DNA of 37,125 nt from Planctomycetaceae bacterium (lineage in GTDB: Bacteria; Planctomycetota; Planctomycetia; Pirellulales; Pirellulaceae). Where the stretch lies: positions 1 to 37,125 of the forward strand of contig JAHEBQ010000049.1 in the NCBI GenBank assembly GCA_024642205.1. Direction: 5' to 3'. Shown here piece by piece: positions 8,671 to 17,435 of this stretch. Each line of letters starts with the position of its first letter. Within the stretch, counting starts at the first letter, position 1. The notes under the pieces were generated by a model that did not search any database, had not been told where the DNA came from, and saw only the letters and a program-made list of their open reading frames with translations. The position numbers and the translations under genes were made by a program.

Positions 8671-8993
8671 GTGTAACCCACCGAGAATCGAAACCAGGCT
8701 ATAGGATGCCACGAACGATGGTCTTCGCCTAGCCGCAGGCGCGGAAACACAGCCTCTTGTTCATAGGGAGCCCTGGTTGGTGGGACCCGAGCCCCAAAAA
8801 AACGACCTGAAACTTGCGTTACAGCCCTATTTCCAATTGCCGGGCAAGCCAGCAACCGATATATTTACGACTTCTCAGGGACCGCAATTTCTGCTTTCCC
8901 GTTTTTCAATCTTTTTGATCACTTCGGTGCTGCCCTGTTTCAAGGACAGCCAAGGCCTCTTGCCGATACTGCCGAACGTGATGGAGCGAGTTT
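8671..8993. other. Divergent intergenic region carrying the rpsB promoter
   Basis: This region separates the minus-strand thioredoxin-fold gene from rpsB. It contains a good sigma70-like promoter at 8837-8865, leaving a leader of roughly 120 bases before rpsB. Such a leader could host autoregulation by S2, as known in other bacteria, but I could not draw a convincing conserved structure. No small gene was seen; an open frame from 8777 that runs through rpsB in another frame is a shadow. Confidence 0.5.
8837..8865 (+). promoter_or_regulatory. Probable sigma70-type promoter for rpsB
   Basis: TTGCCG (8837-8842) and TATATT (8860-8865) are separated by exactly 17 bases, matching the -35/-10 layout. 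It faces rpsB, giving a predicted start near 8872 and a leader of about 120 bases. Confidence 0.55.
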
Positions 8994-9764
8994 ATGGCCA
9001 ATGCGCTAGTACAGGATCTTATCGATGCGGGTGTTCATTTTGGCCACCGTGCCAGTCGGTGGAACCCAAAAATGTCTCCGTATATTTACGGACGCAAGAA
9101 TCAAATCCATATCATGGACATCCGCGAGACGGTTCGCGGACTTCTTCGAGCGAAAAAGTACGTTTCCCAGATCGCCAGCGGCGGAAGCCTTGTTCTATTT
9201 GTCGGAACCAAGCGCCAAGCATCTGCGGCGGTTCAGCGAGAAGCGGAACGTTGCGGCATGCCATATGTCAGTGAACGCTGGCTGGGCGGTGCGTTGACGA
9301 ACTTCCGTACCATTCGCAGCCGGATGGGCCGATTGGAAGAACTCGAAGAAATCCGTAGCGGCGACAAACTTGAAGGTTACTCGAAGAAAGCACAATCGTC
9401 GTTGAACCGTGAGTATCGCAAGATCCACCGCAACTTGAACGGAATGCGGACGATGAACCGCAAGCCAGAATGCTTGATCATCGTCGACCCCAACAAGGAA
9501 AAGAACGCGGTCCTCGAAGCTCGGAACCTGGGTATTACGACCATTGCGTTGATTGATACGAATTGCAACCCGGACCTGATCGATCTACCAATTCCCGGAA
9601 ACGATGACGGTATCCGCTCCATTGAGCTGATCATGAGCCATATGGCAGATGCCGTTCTCGCCGGTCGCCAGACCATTGTGGCGAAAAACGAGGGCGCCGA
9701 CAAACCGGCTCCGACGGCCGAAGAAATCCCGGACAAAGATGTTGAGGCGGAAGCTTCAGCCTAG
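8994..9764 (+). CDS. rpsB: 30S ribosomal protein S2
   Basis: 256 residues with the S2 signature throughout: LIDAGVHFGHRASRWNPKM near the N-terminus, IYGRKNQIHIMDI, FVGTKRQA, RWLGGALTNF, and PNKEKNAVLEARNLGI...LIDTNCNPDLIDLPIPGNDD. It is a structural protein of the small ribosomal subunit, needed with S1 for mRNA binding. The extra C-terminal tail of about 30 charged and Pro/Ala residues after the conserved core is commonly variable. The ATG at 8994 is preceded by GGAGCGAG. It is the first gene of the conserved rpsB-tsf-pyrH-frr cluster and is preceded by a plausible promoter. An intrinsic hairpin follows before tsf, which may set the S2 to EF-Ts ratio. Confidence 0.98.
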   Translation: MANALVQDLIDAGVHFGHRASRWNPKMSPYIYGRKNQIHIMDIRETVRGLLRAKKYVSQIASGGSLVLFVGTKRQASAAVQREAERCGMPYVSERWLGGALTNFRTIRSRMGRLEELEEIRSGDKLEGYSKKAQSSLNREYRKIHRNLNGMRTMNRKPECLIIVDPNKEKNAVLEARNLGITTIALIDTNCNPDLIDLPIPGNDDGIRSIELIMSHMADAVLAGRQTIVAKNEGADKPAPTAEEIPDKDVEAEASA

Positions 9765-9855
9765 GTCAATTTTCGGACCTGGCGCTTTCGCGAACAATTT
9801 TGTGCCGCGGATGGTCTTGGTAAAAATGACCATTCTCCGATTCATGAGAAAATTG

Positions 9856-9873
9856 AATTGAGTCAATTGAGTC
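9856..9873. repeat. Tandem duplication of a 9-base word
   Basis: AATTGAGTC occurs twice back to back in the rpsB-tsf spacer, preceded by a partial AATTG. It may be replication slippage or a small operator-like site; no function can be assigned. Confidence 0.5.
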
Positions 9874-9954
9874 TCAACGGCCGGATCGAAAGATGGTGGC
9901 CCTGAGTAAAAACGATCAAACAATAACCACAACGCGACATTCGTTGACGGTACC

Positions 9955-9974
9955 AGCCTGTTCAGGCTTTTTTT
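9955..9974 (+). terminator. Intrinsic terminator/attenuator between rpsB and tsf
   Basis: AGCCT-GTTC-AGGCT forms a 5-base-pair stem followed directly by seven T. It ends 56 bases before the tsf ATG. Partial termination here would lower tsf relative to rpsB, as reported for the same gene pair in other bacteria. The short stem suggests incomplete termination. Confidence 0.65.
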
Positions 9975-10030
9975 GGCCAGCCGTTTCTCGATGCTGTCGA
10001 TAAATTTTGAAAATAGAAGAAGGAAACACT

Positions 10031-11014
10031 ATGACAGTTACCATTTCAGCAAAAGATGTTAGCGACTTGAGAAAAGCTACCGGTGCCGGGATGATGGATT
10101 GCAAGGAAGCACTCAAGGAATCCGGTGGAAACGTAGAAGGAGCATTGGACTACCTTCGGAAGAAAGGTCAGAAAGTCGCTGCCAAGCGAGCCGATCGAGA
10201 CACGAAAGAAGGCGTGGTCGTCGCTTTGATGAATGACGCCGGTGACACCGGGATCATCATGGCTTTGAGTTGCGAAACTGACTTCGTTGCAAAAAACGAG
10301 AACTTCATCGAACTTGCCAATACAATCGCCAAATTGGCTATGGACAACCTGCCTGAATCCAAAGAAGCGCTTTTGGCCCTTCCCTTCGATGGAGCCACAG
10401 TTGCCGAAAAACTGGTTGAGCAGACCGGAAAAATCGGCGAAAAAATTGAAGTTTCGGATTATGGAAAAATGAAAGGCGAAAACATTTCGACTTACATTCA
10501 CGCCGGCAGCAAGATTGGTGTAGCGGTATCGTACAAAGCCGGTTCCGCCCAGGATTCAGCCCCGTTCTTTCGTGGCGTAGCCATGCATATTGCTGCCATG
10601 AATCCGTCGATCCTGACCCCCAATGAGTTCGATGCCGACTTCGTTGCAAAGGAAACAGAATCGTTGCAGGGTCAAATCAAGCTGGAAAACGAAGACCGGG
10701 CACGGCTGGGGAAACCCCTGAAAACTGTTCCAAAATTCGGCAGCAAGTCCCAGCTCACTCCGGAAGTGATGGCGCAGGCTGAGGAAGAAATCAAGGCCGA
10801 ATTGGCGGCTGAAGGCAAACCTGAAAAGATCTGGGACAAAATCATTCCTGGTAAACTGGAGCGATTCATCGCGGACAATACATTGGTCGACCAGGAACGC
10901 TGTCTGCTGAGTCAGTTCTTTGCATTGGACGACACAAAGACTGTCGAGGCTGCCATTAAGGCTTTCGACGAAAACGCCGAGATCGTCGAATTCAAAAGAG
11001 TTGCGGTCGGCTAA
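10031..11014 (+). CDS. tsf: Translation elongation factor Ts
   Basis: About 327 residues. EF-Ts is the guanine-nucleotide exchange factor for EF-Tu. The N-terminal UBA-like module and core are clear: VSDLRKATGAGMMDCKEAL, GALDYLRKKG, then the EF-Tu-contacting CETDFVAKNENF. The C-terminal half is longer and more divergent than the 283-residue E. coli protein, with a charged helical insertion near residues 215-265 and a C-terminal LVDQERCLLSQFF segment matching the conserved end module. The ATG at 10031 was chosen because AGAAGGA lies just upstream; an in-frame TTG at 10007 would add eight unlikely residues. It lies between a terminator or attenuator upstream and a strong terminator downstream, so its level may be set separately from its neighbours. 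Confidence 0.97.
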   Translation: MTVTISAKDVSDLRKATGAGMMDCKEALKESGGNVEGALDYLRKKGQKVAAKRADRDTKEGVVVALMNDAGDTGIIMALSCETDFVAKNENFIELANTIAKLAMDNLPESKEALLALPFDGATVAEKLVEQTGKIGEKIEVSDYGKMKGENISTYIHAGSKIGVAVSYKAGSAQDSAPFFRGVAMHIAAMNPSILTPNEFDADFVAKETESLQGQIKLENEDRARLGKPLKTVPKFGSKSQLTPEVMAQAEEEIKAELAAEGKPEKIWDKIIPGKLERFIADNTLVDQERCLLSQFFALDDTKTVEAAIKAFDENAEIVEFKRVAVG

Positions 11015-11066
11015 TTGGTTCGTGCCTCGACGGATCAAACCACGACAACCCGGTTGTCGCAACGTT

Positions 11067-11093
11067 AGCCCTGCCAGGTGCGGGGCTTTTTTT
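11067..11093 (+). terminator. Strong intrinsic terminator after tsf
   Basis: AGCCCTGC pairs with GCGGGGCT (eight pairs including one G-U), with loop CAGGT, followed by a run of seven T. Immediately upstream, GACAAC-CCG-GTTGTC (11044-11058) makes a second hairpin. It lies between tsf and pyrH, only 57 bases before pyrH, so pyrH depends on readthrough or on a promoter I could not identify. Confidence 0.85.
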
Positions 11094-11150
11094 GTATTCT
11101 AATTCGATCCAGCCTCGATAACTCTCAAACCACAAACACCGAAAACGCGA

Positions 11151-11891
11151 ATGAGCCAAGCAAAATATAAACGGATTATCCTGAAGCTGTCCGGAGAAAG
11201 TTTTAGTCCCAGTGGCGAACGCGGGATCAGCATGGAGGAAGTGGTTCACATTTCCAAACAGGTTCACGAAGCCCAACAGCTCGGCTGCCAGATCGCCGTC
11301 GTTATCGGAGGCGGGAATATACTTCGTGGCAGCAGTTTCAAGGCAAAAAATCAGGTCGTCCATGAGGCAACCGCGCACTACATGGGAATGATGGCAACCA
11401 TCATCAATGGCCTCGCGCTGCAGGATGCACTTGAGTCCGTCGGGTGCCAAACCCGGCTGATGAGTGCGATCAAGATGGATGGAGTTTGCGAACCTTATAT
11501 TCGTCGTCGCGCCGATCGACATCTGCAAAAAGGCCGAATCGTCATTCTCGGGGCCGGCACTGGTGGACCGTTTGTTACTACCGACACCGCCGCTGCGCTT
11601 CGCAGCATGGAACTCGAAGCAGATATCCTGATGAAAGCGACGCGAGTCGATGGTGTCTATAGCGAAGATCCCGAAAAGAACCCGCACGCCGTGCTCTATT
11701 CCGAACTTGACTATCAAACCTGCATCGAAAAAAATCTCCGTGTCATGGATTCGACCGCAATTTCGCATTGCATGGAACACGACATGCCCCTGATGGTATT
11801 TAACTTCCGAAAAGACGGAAACATCGTCAAGGCGGTGATGGGTGAACCAGTCGGTACGCTGGTTTCAAACCGGCTCGTGGCTCAACCGTGA
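11151..11891 (+). CDS. pyrH: UMP kinase
   Basis: 246 residues of the amino-acid-kinase fold. UMP kinase phosphorylates UMP to UDP with ATP in pyrimidine nucleotide synthesis. Landmarks are RIILKLSGESF (phosphate-binding Lys), VVIGGGNILRG, the MGMMATIINGLALQDALE helix, GAGTGGPFVTTDTAAALR, and ATRVDGVYSEDPEKNP near the ATP site. C-terminal GEPVGTLV is typical. It is normal family length and should be a homohexamer, often regulated by GTP and UTP in bacteria (family knowledge). No good ribosome site precedes the ATG at 11151 (context GAAAACGCGA). Its position in the rpsB-tsf-pyrH-frr order is highly conserved. A spacer of about 250 bases separates it from frr. Confidence 0.98.
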   Translation: MSQAKYKRIILKLSGESFSPSGERGISMEEVVHISKQVHEAQQLGCQIAVVIGGGNILRGSSFKAKNQVVHEATAHYMGMMATIINGLALQDALESVGCQTRLMSAIKMDGVCEPYIRRRADRHLQKGRIVILGAGTGGPFVTTDTAAALRSMELEADILMKATRVDGVYSEDPEKNPHAVLYSELDYQTCIEKNLRVMDSTAISHCMEHDMPLMVFNFRKDGNIVKAVMGEPVGTLVSNRLVAQP

Positions 11892-12143
11892 TGCGGTTTC
11901 AAAGGGCCCGCCACAGCCCTACTGCTTGCGACTTCCTTACGGTTGATCGATGACCCGGCCCTGGAAATGCGACAGGGACCCGTCGCGGACCGGCGGACAA
12001 TTTAGCGACGAAAAATGCGGAACCGTCGAAACACGGTATTGAAAAATTGCATTAGAATAAATGCGGGCGCAACCAAAAATTGTGGCTTGCCAGGTTACCA
12101 CCAAAACAAATTAAAACAGTTTGAATACTGAATGGAGATTCAT

Positions 12144-12704
12144 ATGCCTGCTAAAGAAATCGTTGACGATTCGGAACAGAGGATGGAGAAAGCGATCGAA
12201 ATCCTGAAAAAAAGTCTCAGCGGAATTCGTACCGGACGCGCCAATCCGGGACTGGTGGATTCGCTCCGCGTCGACGTATACGGTTCGCCGACGCCGATTA
12301 AGCAAGTCGCCCAGGTCGGTGCTCCTGAGCCGACTCAAATCGTTATTCGACCGTACGATACCGGGATCATCAAAGAAATCGAGAAGGCGATCGTGGCGAG
12401 TGACCTGGGTTTCAATCCCCAAAATGACGGGCGGGTCGTCCGGATCAACATCCCGCCGTTGTCCACGGACGTGCGCAAAAAAATGGTCAGCCGAATCAAG
12501 GACTTGACCGAAGAAGCCAAAATCTCGATTCGCAATGTTCGTCGTGATGGAAACAAAGCTGCCGATCAAGCCGAAAAAGACAAAACGCTGTCCGAAGACC
12601 AGCGTGACGATGTCAAAGACCAGGTCCAGGAATTGACCAAGAAATTCGAACTGCAAGCTGGCGAGATTGCCAAAGCCAGAGAGTTGGAAGTGATGGAAGA
12701 CTGA
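12144..12704 (+). CDS. frr: Ribosome recycling factor
   Basis: 186 residues, the standard length. RRF splits post-termination ribosomes together with EF-G. Signature segments are RMEKAIEILKKSLSGIRTGRANPGLVD, VYGSPTPIKQVAQV, IVIRPYD, IEKAIVASDLGFNPQNDGRVVRI and the helical VSRIKDLTEEAKISIRNVRRDGNK tail. The ATG at 12144 is preferred because GGAG sits six bases upstream, whereas the in-frame ATG at 12132 overlaps that site. It is the last gene of the translation cluster, followed by a strong intrinsic terminator. Confidence 0.98.
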   Translation: MPAKEIVDDSEQRMEKAIEILKKSLSGIRTGRANPGLVDSLRVDVYGSPTPIKQVAQVGAPEPTQIVIRPYDTGIIKEIEKAIVASDLGFNPQNDGRVVRINIPPLSTDVRKKMVSRIKDLTEEAKISIRNVRRDGNKAADQAEKDKTLSEDQRDDVKDQVQELTKKFELQAGEIAKARELEVMED

Positions 12705-13028
12705 GCCTTCAAATCGACGTCCTCCGTAGGACCCGGTTTCGGGTCTCCATTTATCCGGAATGCAATTACCGGAACCTTCCAAACGAAACCCTTCCCCGAA
12801 AGCCTGTAACCCGTAACGGTTGAGCAGGCTTTTTCTTTTGGCCAACACCCCTTGTTCAACTTTGCCGATCAAATGGTCGTTGTCAACTGAACAATGGCTG
12901 CCGATTGAAACCAACTTAGTGAATTGAACGCAGACTTCTATCCGAAGGAACATGATACTTTTAATCATTTTGCGCTTGTCCTGATCGCCGGGTTGCGATG
13001 GCCAAGTAACGATTGCCGGAGCTATCTG
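12705..13028. other. Spacer after frr with two hairpins and a terminator
   Basis: It holds a perfect hairpin GACCCG-GTTT-CGGGTC (12730-12745) with no T run, a second inverted repeat around TCCGG...CCGGA (about 12755-12772), and the strong terminator at 12801-12839. The remaining 190 bases lead into the Cys-rich secreted protein gene; no coding sequence was recognised. Confidence 0.5.
12801..12839 (+). terminator. Intrinsic terminator after frr
   Basis: AGCCTG (12801-12806) pairs with CAGGCT (12825-12830), with inner AACC/GGTT pairing, followed by TTTTCTTTT. The outer stem is the same sequence as in the rpsB-tsf hairpin. It marks the end of the translation cluster. Confidence 0.85.
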
Positions 13029-13934
13029 ATGCGTATTCGAATGACCTCACTTACCCAATTATTGCCAGCATTGCTGGTGCTTGTGGCCGTTGGCAGCACC
13101 CAGGCCCAAACGAATTCGCAATCCGGATATATGGCCGGAACCGGGGCCCGATCCGGAAACGCTCCGATGTCGAGGTACCGTTTGGTTCCTACGGCGAAGA
13201 AAACTGTCGCGATGATGTCCAACCAGGAAAACGATGCGGCCCCGCTCCAGTTTGAGCGTACAGCACACAAGCCCGCAATCCAGAAAACTACGCGAGTCGC
13301 TGCAATCATTCCCGCCAAAGACGATTCGACGTCGCCAGTCCAACTGAACCCTACTGTCGACGCTTCCGCTTTCGATGCCGCCGCAACATATGAATCGTCC
13401 GGTACTCCAGCCAACTACGGCTCTTACGACCGTACGCATTTCAACCGATCCGGCATTCAAGGTAACGTTACCGAACAGGAATTCACCGAAGCAGATGCGC
13501 CACAATATCAAGACTATCAGCCGCAGCAGTTTTACCAGGCACCGATGGAAATGGCCTACGATCCTTCGATCGTTCCGATGAACAGGAACTTTTTTGGGAT
13601 CGATCCCAAATGCTGCTGCGATGAATGGGATGGGTTCATCCCCTGTGGCGGTCTCAAGGCCTATCCCGGACACTATGGTCAGCCGTTTATCGTTGGCTGT
13701 GATCCATGCGAGCCACCCTGTGGGCGATGTTCCAAATGTTTGGTTGAAAAACACAGGAACAAACGGACAAATTCCAATGGTTGTCAGAACAACGATGGCG
13801 AAAGCTGCAACGAATGCACATCTGGCAGCAAGAAATCCTTCGGTATCCACGGTCGCGGTGAAAAGAAAAAATCCGACTGTGGATGCGCCTCATGTACTGC
13901 TCAAAAGGGCGGAATCCTGACTTGGCTGAAGTAG
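13029..13934 (+). CDS. Secreted Cys-rich protein, lineage-specific
   Basis: About 301 residues with a signal peptide (TSLTQLLPALLVLVAVGSTQAQ). The middle is Gln/Tyr/Pro-rich and low in complexity. The C-terminal 110 residues contain 15 cysteines, including CCC, GCDPCEPPCGRCSKC and DCGCASC clusters, in a Lys/Gly/Asn-rich context. The cysteines suggest a disulfide-linked or metal-binding extracellular protein; planctomycete cell walls are known for cysteine-rich proteins, so a wall or surface role is plausible but inferred. The start at 13029 has GGAG seven bases upstream and places the signal peptide correctly; the frame is open back to 12924. No known domain was recognised. Confidence 0.75.
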   Translation: MRIRMTSLTQLLPALLVLVAVGSTQAQTNSQSGYMAGTGARSGNAPMSRYRLVPTAKKTVAMMSNQENDAAPLQFERTAHKPAIQKTTRVAAIIPAKDDSTSPVQLNPTVDASAFDAAATYESSGTPANYGSYDRTHFNRSGIQGNVTEQEFTEADAPQYQDYQPQQFYQAPMEMAYDPSIVPMNRNFFGIDPKCCCDEWDGFIPCGGLKAYPGHYGQPFIVGCDPCEPPCGRCSKCLVEKHRNKRTNSNGCQNNDGESCNECTSGSKKSFGIHGRGEKKKSDCGCASCTAQKGGILTWLK

Positions 13935-14103
13935 CCGCTTCAGCGATCCGCTCGCGCCCCCTCTTGTGAGGACAACGCATTTAGCGCGGGCACGTTCGCA
14001 ATTTGGAAAAGCCGGTCGTCCAGATCAAATCCACAGCCTTGGCCAATCGGACGGACGATTTTGATCGAATCCTGGAGTATCGCTCGCGATCGATTCAGCC
14101 CAT

Positions 14104-16119
14104 TCAGGCGCCGGCCGTATCAAGATACGGGTCCTGTCCCATTTCCCGCTGCATTTCCTGGCGAAGTTTCTCGTGATGCAGCAACAATTGTCGACCTTTG
14201 AAATGACGATGTTCAATTTTCGCCTGAGCGGTCCGGAACAGGTTTGCAAAACGGCCTAACACCCTGGTCGGCTGAGTTTTAAACTGGCCCAGTCGCTTGG
14301 CTTTCTCGGCGCCAAGTCCAAGTTCGAGGATTTCATCTTCGAGCGACATAAACTGCCGAAACGTTCCCGGGTCACCCTGGCGACCGCAACGGCCAATCAA
14401 TTGTCGGTCGATGCGAGCTGATTCGTGAACTTCCGTGCAGATCACATGCAGACCGCCGAGATCCAGTGCCGGTCCCGAAACTTTGATATCCGTTCCGCGT
14501 CCGGCCATATTTGTTGCGACTGTCACCCGACTGACCTTTCCGGCGTCCGCCACGATTTGCGCTTCGCGGGCCAAGTTGCGGGCATTGAGTATGTCATGCG
14601 GAATATTCCGTCGGCGAAGCAGCTTGGCCAACATTTCGGATTTGTCGATGGAGCGAGTCCCGACCAAAACGGGGCGGCCACTTCGATGGATACTTTCGAT
14701 CTCATCAGCGATGGCATTCCATTTTTGCGATTCACTTCCGAAAACCAAGTCTGGCCATTGAGTACGTTTTGGGGGCTTGTTCGTAGGTACGTCAATGACC
14801 CGGACGTTGTAGATTTTTCTCAGTTCACTGGCCGAGTTAGCAGCAGTACCGGTCATGCCCGCGAGCCGTTTGTACCTCAGGAACAAATCCTGAATGGTGA
14901 TCCGAGCGGCTTCACCTGTTTCGACGCTTACCTCAAGCTGCTCACGGGCCTCGATGGCCTGATGTAAACCGGAGCGCCATTTGCGTCCCTCGGCGAGTCG
15001 CCCGGTAAACTCATCTACGATCACAACCTCGCCATCCCGAATGACGTATTGACGGTCTCGGAAATAATTTAACTGAACGAAGATTGCCTGTTCAAGTTGC
15101 TCGTAGATTTCCAACATCGGAGTTTCGCGAAGCAGCTCCGGTTGGGGGATTTTTCGCACATGCCGACGGCCCGCCGCTGTCAGCGTGACCTGTTTGGATT
15201 TCTGGTCTGTCGTGAAATGTTCTGTTTTTTGAAATTGGTGGCAGACATCCGAGGACCATCGGTACAATTGAACTTTGGCTCTTGCAACTTCGTCGGGAAC
15301 GCTGCTGACAATCAGCGGTGTCCGGGCTTCGTCGATCAGGATACTGTCTGCTTCGTCGACCAGCATGAAATTCAATTCTTGCTGGACGCTGCTCAGTTTG
15401 TCGGTGTCGACTCCATCTTCGATCATCGCCGCAACCAAACCGGAATGTCCAAATTCCATCCGTCGGAGAAACAGACGGTCTCGCAAAAAATCAAATCCGA
15501 TTTCCTTGGCCGTCGAATAGGTCACATCACAGGCATAGTTTTTCTGACGCTCGGCGCGAGTCGAGTCGCTTTGTACGACTCCGACCGACAACCCCAGAAT
15601 CTCGTAAATCGGACTCATCAGCTCGGCGTCGCGAGCGGCCAGATAGTCGTTCGCAGTCGCGAGATGAGCTCCCCGACCCGTGAGTGCCGCCAGGTACATC
15701 GGCAACGTGGCTGTCAATGTCTTTCCTTCACCCGTTTGCATCACCGCGATACTGCCGAAATGCATCCCGACGCCGCCCAGCAACTGAACCGGGTAATGAC
15801 GAAGCCCGATGGTGCGACGACCAGCTTCGCGAACCAACGCAAATGCAGAGCAGACGAGATCATCCAGCGGCTTTCCACTTAGTGCATCGTATCGCAAGGC
15901 CAGGCTACGCTTACGAAGTTCGCTTGAATCCAGCTTTTCCAGGGAACTGGATTGGCTCTCAATTCTTCCAACGATACTACGCCAACGATTGAGCGCGGAC
16001 TGGTCAAGTGTCTTATGGATACCGGAAAGCAGAAACACGTCGGTTTTCTTCTGAGGATGAAACGTGGTTGATCGGTCGGCCCCCAGTGCTTGGGATGATT
16101 GCGATGCGAGCCATTCCAA
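14104..16119 (-). CDS. SecA-like ATPase lacking most of the C-terminal translocase region
   Basis: 671 residues. It contains the SecA motor: LRHYPVQLLGGVGMH, Walker A QTGEGKT (128-134), NDYLAARDAE, CDVTYSTAKEIGFDFLRD, DEAD (255-258) in LVDEADSILIDEARTPLI, and a region matching the preprotein cross-linking domain. The second ATPase lobe has GMTGTA, ATNMAGRGTDI and RQLIGRCGRQGDPGTF. Canonical SecA is about 800-900 residues; this one ends just after the beginning of the helical scaffold (AQAKIEHRHFKGRQLLLHH) and lacks the wing, two-helix finger and zinc-binding tail. It may be an accessory SecA2-type or regulatory paralogue. The start is TTG at 16119, with an in-frame stop seven codons upstream; a GTG 27 codons downstream, preceded by AGAAGAAA, is an alternative. 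The C-terminus is a clean stop, with no sign of frameshift. Confidence 0.88.
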   Translation of the reverse strand: MEWLASQSSQALGADRSTTFHPQKKTDVFLLSGIHKTLDQSALNRWRSIVGRIESQSSSLEKLDSSELRKRSLALRYDALSGKPLDDLVCSAFALVREAGRRTIGLRHYPVQLLGGVGMHFGSIAVMQTGEGKTLTATLPMYLAALTGRGAHLATANDYLAARDAELMSPIYEILGLSVGVVQSDSTRAERQKNYACDVTYSTAKEIGFDFLRDRLFLRRMEFGHSGLVAAMIEDGVDTDKLSSVQQELNFMLVDEADSILIDEARTPLIVSSVPDEVARAKVQLYRWSSDVCHQFQKTEHFTTDQKSKQVTLTAAGRRHVRKIPQPELLRETPMLEIYEQLEQAIFVQLNYFRDRQYVIRDGEVVIVDEFTGRLAEGRKWRSGLHQAIEAREQLEVSVETGEAARITIQDLFLRYKRLAGMTGTAANSASELRKIYNVRVIDVPTNKPPKRTQWPDLVFGSESQKWNAIADEIESIHRSGRPVLVGTRSIDKSEMLAKLLRRRNIPHDILNARNLAREAQIVADAGKVSRVTVATNMAGRGTDIKVSGPALDLGGLHVICTEVHESARIDRQLIGRCGRQGDPGTFRQFMSLEDEILELGLGAEKAKRLGQFKTQPTRVLGRFANLFRTAQAKIEHRHFKGRQLLLHHEKLRQEMQREMGQDPYLDTAGA

Positions 16120-16296
16120 AACACGCGTTGGAGTTTATGTAATACCCGGGTTATTTCCTGTGGCTCCCATTGCTCGCCCCGGGTTCCATTCAATTCAAGT
16201 TGCTTTCTTACCTTGCCGGCGACGATCAACCGGATCCCGTTACTGCCTTATTTGATTGAAAGTTGAGACACAACTGACCTCCTTGCCGTAAATACA

Positions 16297-17166
16297 CTAG
16301 AACCGGTTAATATTGTCCGAATTCATTTCGCGTGTTCGCCACCCGACTTGCCCTGCACTTCCTTGATCCGCCGGCGTCATAGAGCGGTCCAGTATCGAGG
16401 GACCAAAATACGGGCTCACTGGACCCGCCGGATTAACCAAGACGGCTTGCCCCTGATACGCGGTCGGCCGTCCTCCCACCAGCATCGTGGAACCGGAGTA
16501 GGCATTCGGTTGCTGGTAGAAACCGTTTTGGGCCACAAACGTCTGTTGAACTGGAACTCCGTAATTGGCAGGGTAAATCGGATTTGGCTGCTGAAATTGA
16601 GCGACATTTCCGGTCGGATTGAAACGGGCTGGAGCACGAACGGTCGACGCATCCGTCACTGGCAAGCGAGTTGCATCACGACTCTCATCAACCTGCGTTG
16701 TTCGGTAGTTGGTGGAATCCGTATAAGAAAATCCCGATCCAGGCAACGCAGCGGTTCGCGGGATCTGCTGATACGCTTGACCGCCGGCTTGATTAACGAT
16801 GCCGGGTTGAGTTTCAACAAACGTGGTTGGACCGGTCAATACGGAACGGCTTTCGCCAGACGACCCGTCGGGACCATTGGATAGCTGGTTTCCTGACTGT
16901 CGCCATCCGTCTTGATTCTGTTGCGTCGCGGGTATGGGTGCACTTTGGTTCGGGCTGAGCGAATAATTCGTTGGGGCCGCCGCACCTGGCGTGTAATAAG
17001 GCTGGTTATTCGCCACTGACGGAATGTTGAGACTGTACGTCGGCGGCGGCGCGATTCTTGAGTTGCCGGCAAACCAACCCCCGTTGGGATTGTTACAACG
17101 ACTTTGGCAGCCGCTGGCAATCGTGACCAGGCACGCAATCAAAAGCGAACATTGAATTCGAAACAT
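16297..17166 (-). CDS. Exported Gln/Asn/Pro-rich protein, possible lipoprotein
   Basis: 289 residues. The N-terminus is a short signal peptide, MFRIQCSLLIACLVTIASGC, whose Cys at position 20 could be lipidated, though the ASGC context is a weak lipobox. The rest is low-complexity, rich in Gln, Asn, Pro, Tyr and Gly (for example NPIYPANYGVPVQQTF), with no recognised domain and probably disordered. The ATG at 17166 is preceded by AGGAA six bases upstream, supporting the start. Neighbours (SecA-like on the same strand, amidohydrolase divergent) do not reveal a role. This composition is common among planctomycete cell-envelope proteins. Confidence 0.75.
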   Translation of the reverse strand: MFRIQCSLLIACLVTIASGCQSRCNNPNGGWFAGNSRIAPPPTYSLNIPSVANNQPYYTPGAAAPTNYSLSPNQSAPIPATQQNQDGWRQSGNQLSNGPDGSSGESRSVLTGPTTFVETQPGIVNQAGGQAYQQIPRTAALPGSGFSYTDSTNYRTTQVDESRDATRLPVTDASTVRAPARFNPTGNVAQFQQPNPIYPANYGVPVQQTFVAQNGFYQQPNAYSGSTMLVGGRPTAYQGQAVLVNPAGPVSPYFGPSILDRSMTPADQGSAGQVGWRTREMNSDNINRF

Positions 17167-17435
17167 CGAAAATTCCTATTTGCGTTTTTACCGTGGACAG
17201 TAAAAACAGAAAAATATTTCAGTTTTCCTCAAGAATCGGACTTTCTCGAATTTAAAGGCGGCGTACGTTAGCAGCTTCTCTGTTCGAGGCAAGATCAGTT
17301 ATTTGCCCGCAGACGGTGGAGAATCGTACGGGCGATGGCCATTTCACCAGCCTCCGGAATGGCGTCCAACCGGCTTTTGCACCAAAATGGAGTGATACCG
17401 ATCAACTTTTGTCCATTCAAGTAAGAGAAAATCTG

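Noticed and set aside
8777..9274. 165-codon open frame overlapping rpsB in another frame
   Set aside because: It runs through conserved S2 coding sequence in a different frame and has no domain.
12924..13028. N-terminal extension of the Cys-rich protein
   Set aside because: It would bury the signal peptide; the ATG at 13029 has a good ribosome site.
14104..16119. Calling the SecA-like gene a pseudogene
   Set aside because: All ATPase motifs are intact and the frame has a single clean end with no frameshift, so it looks like a functional short form.
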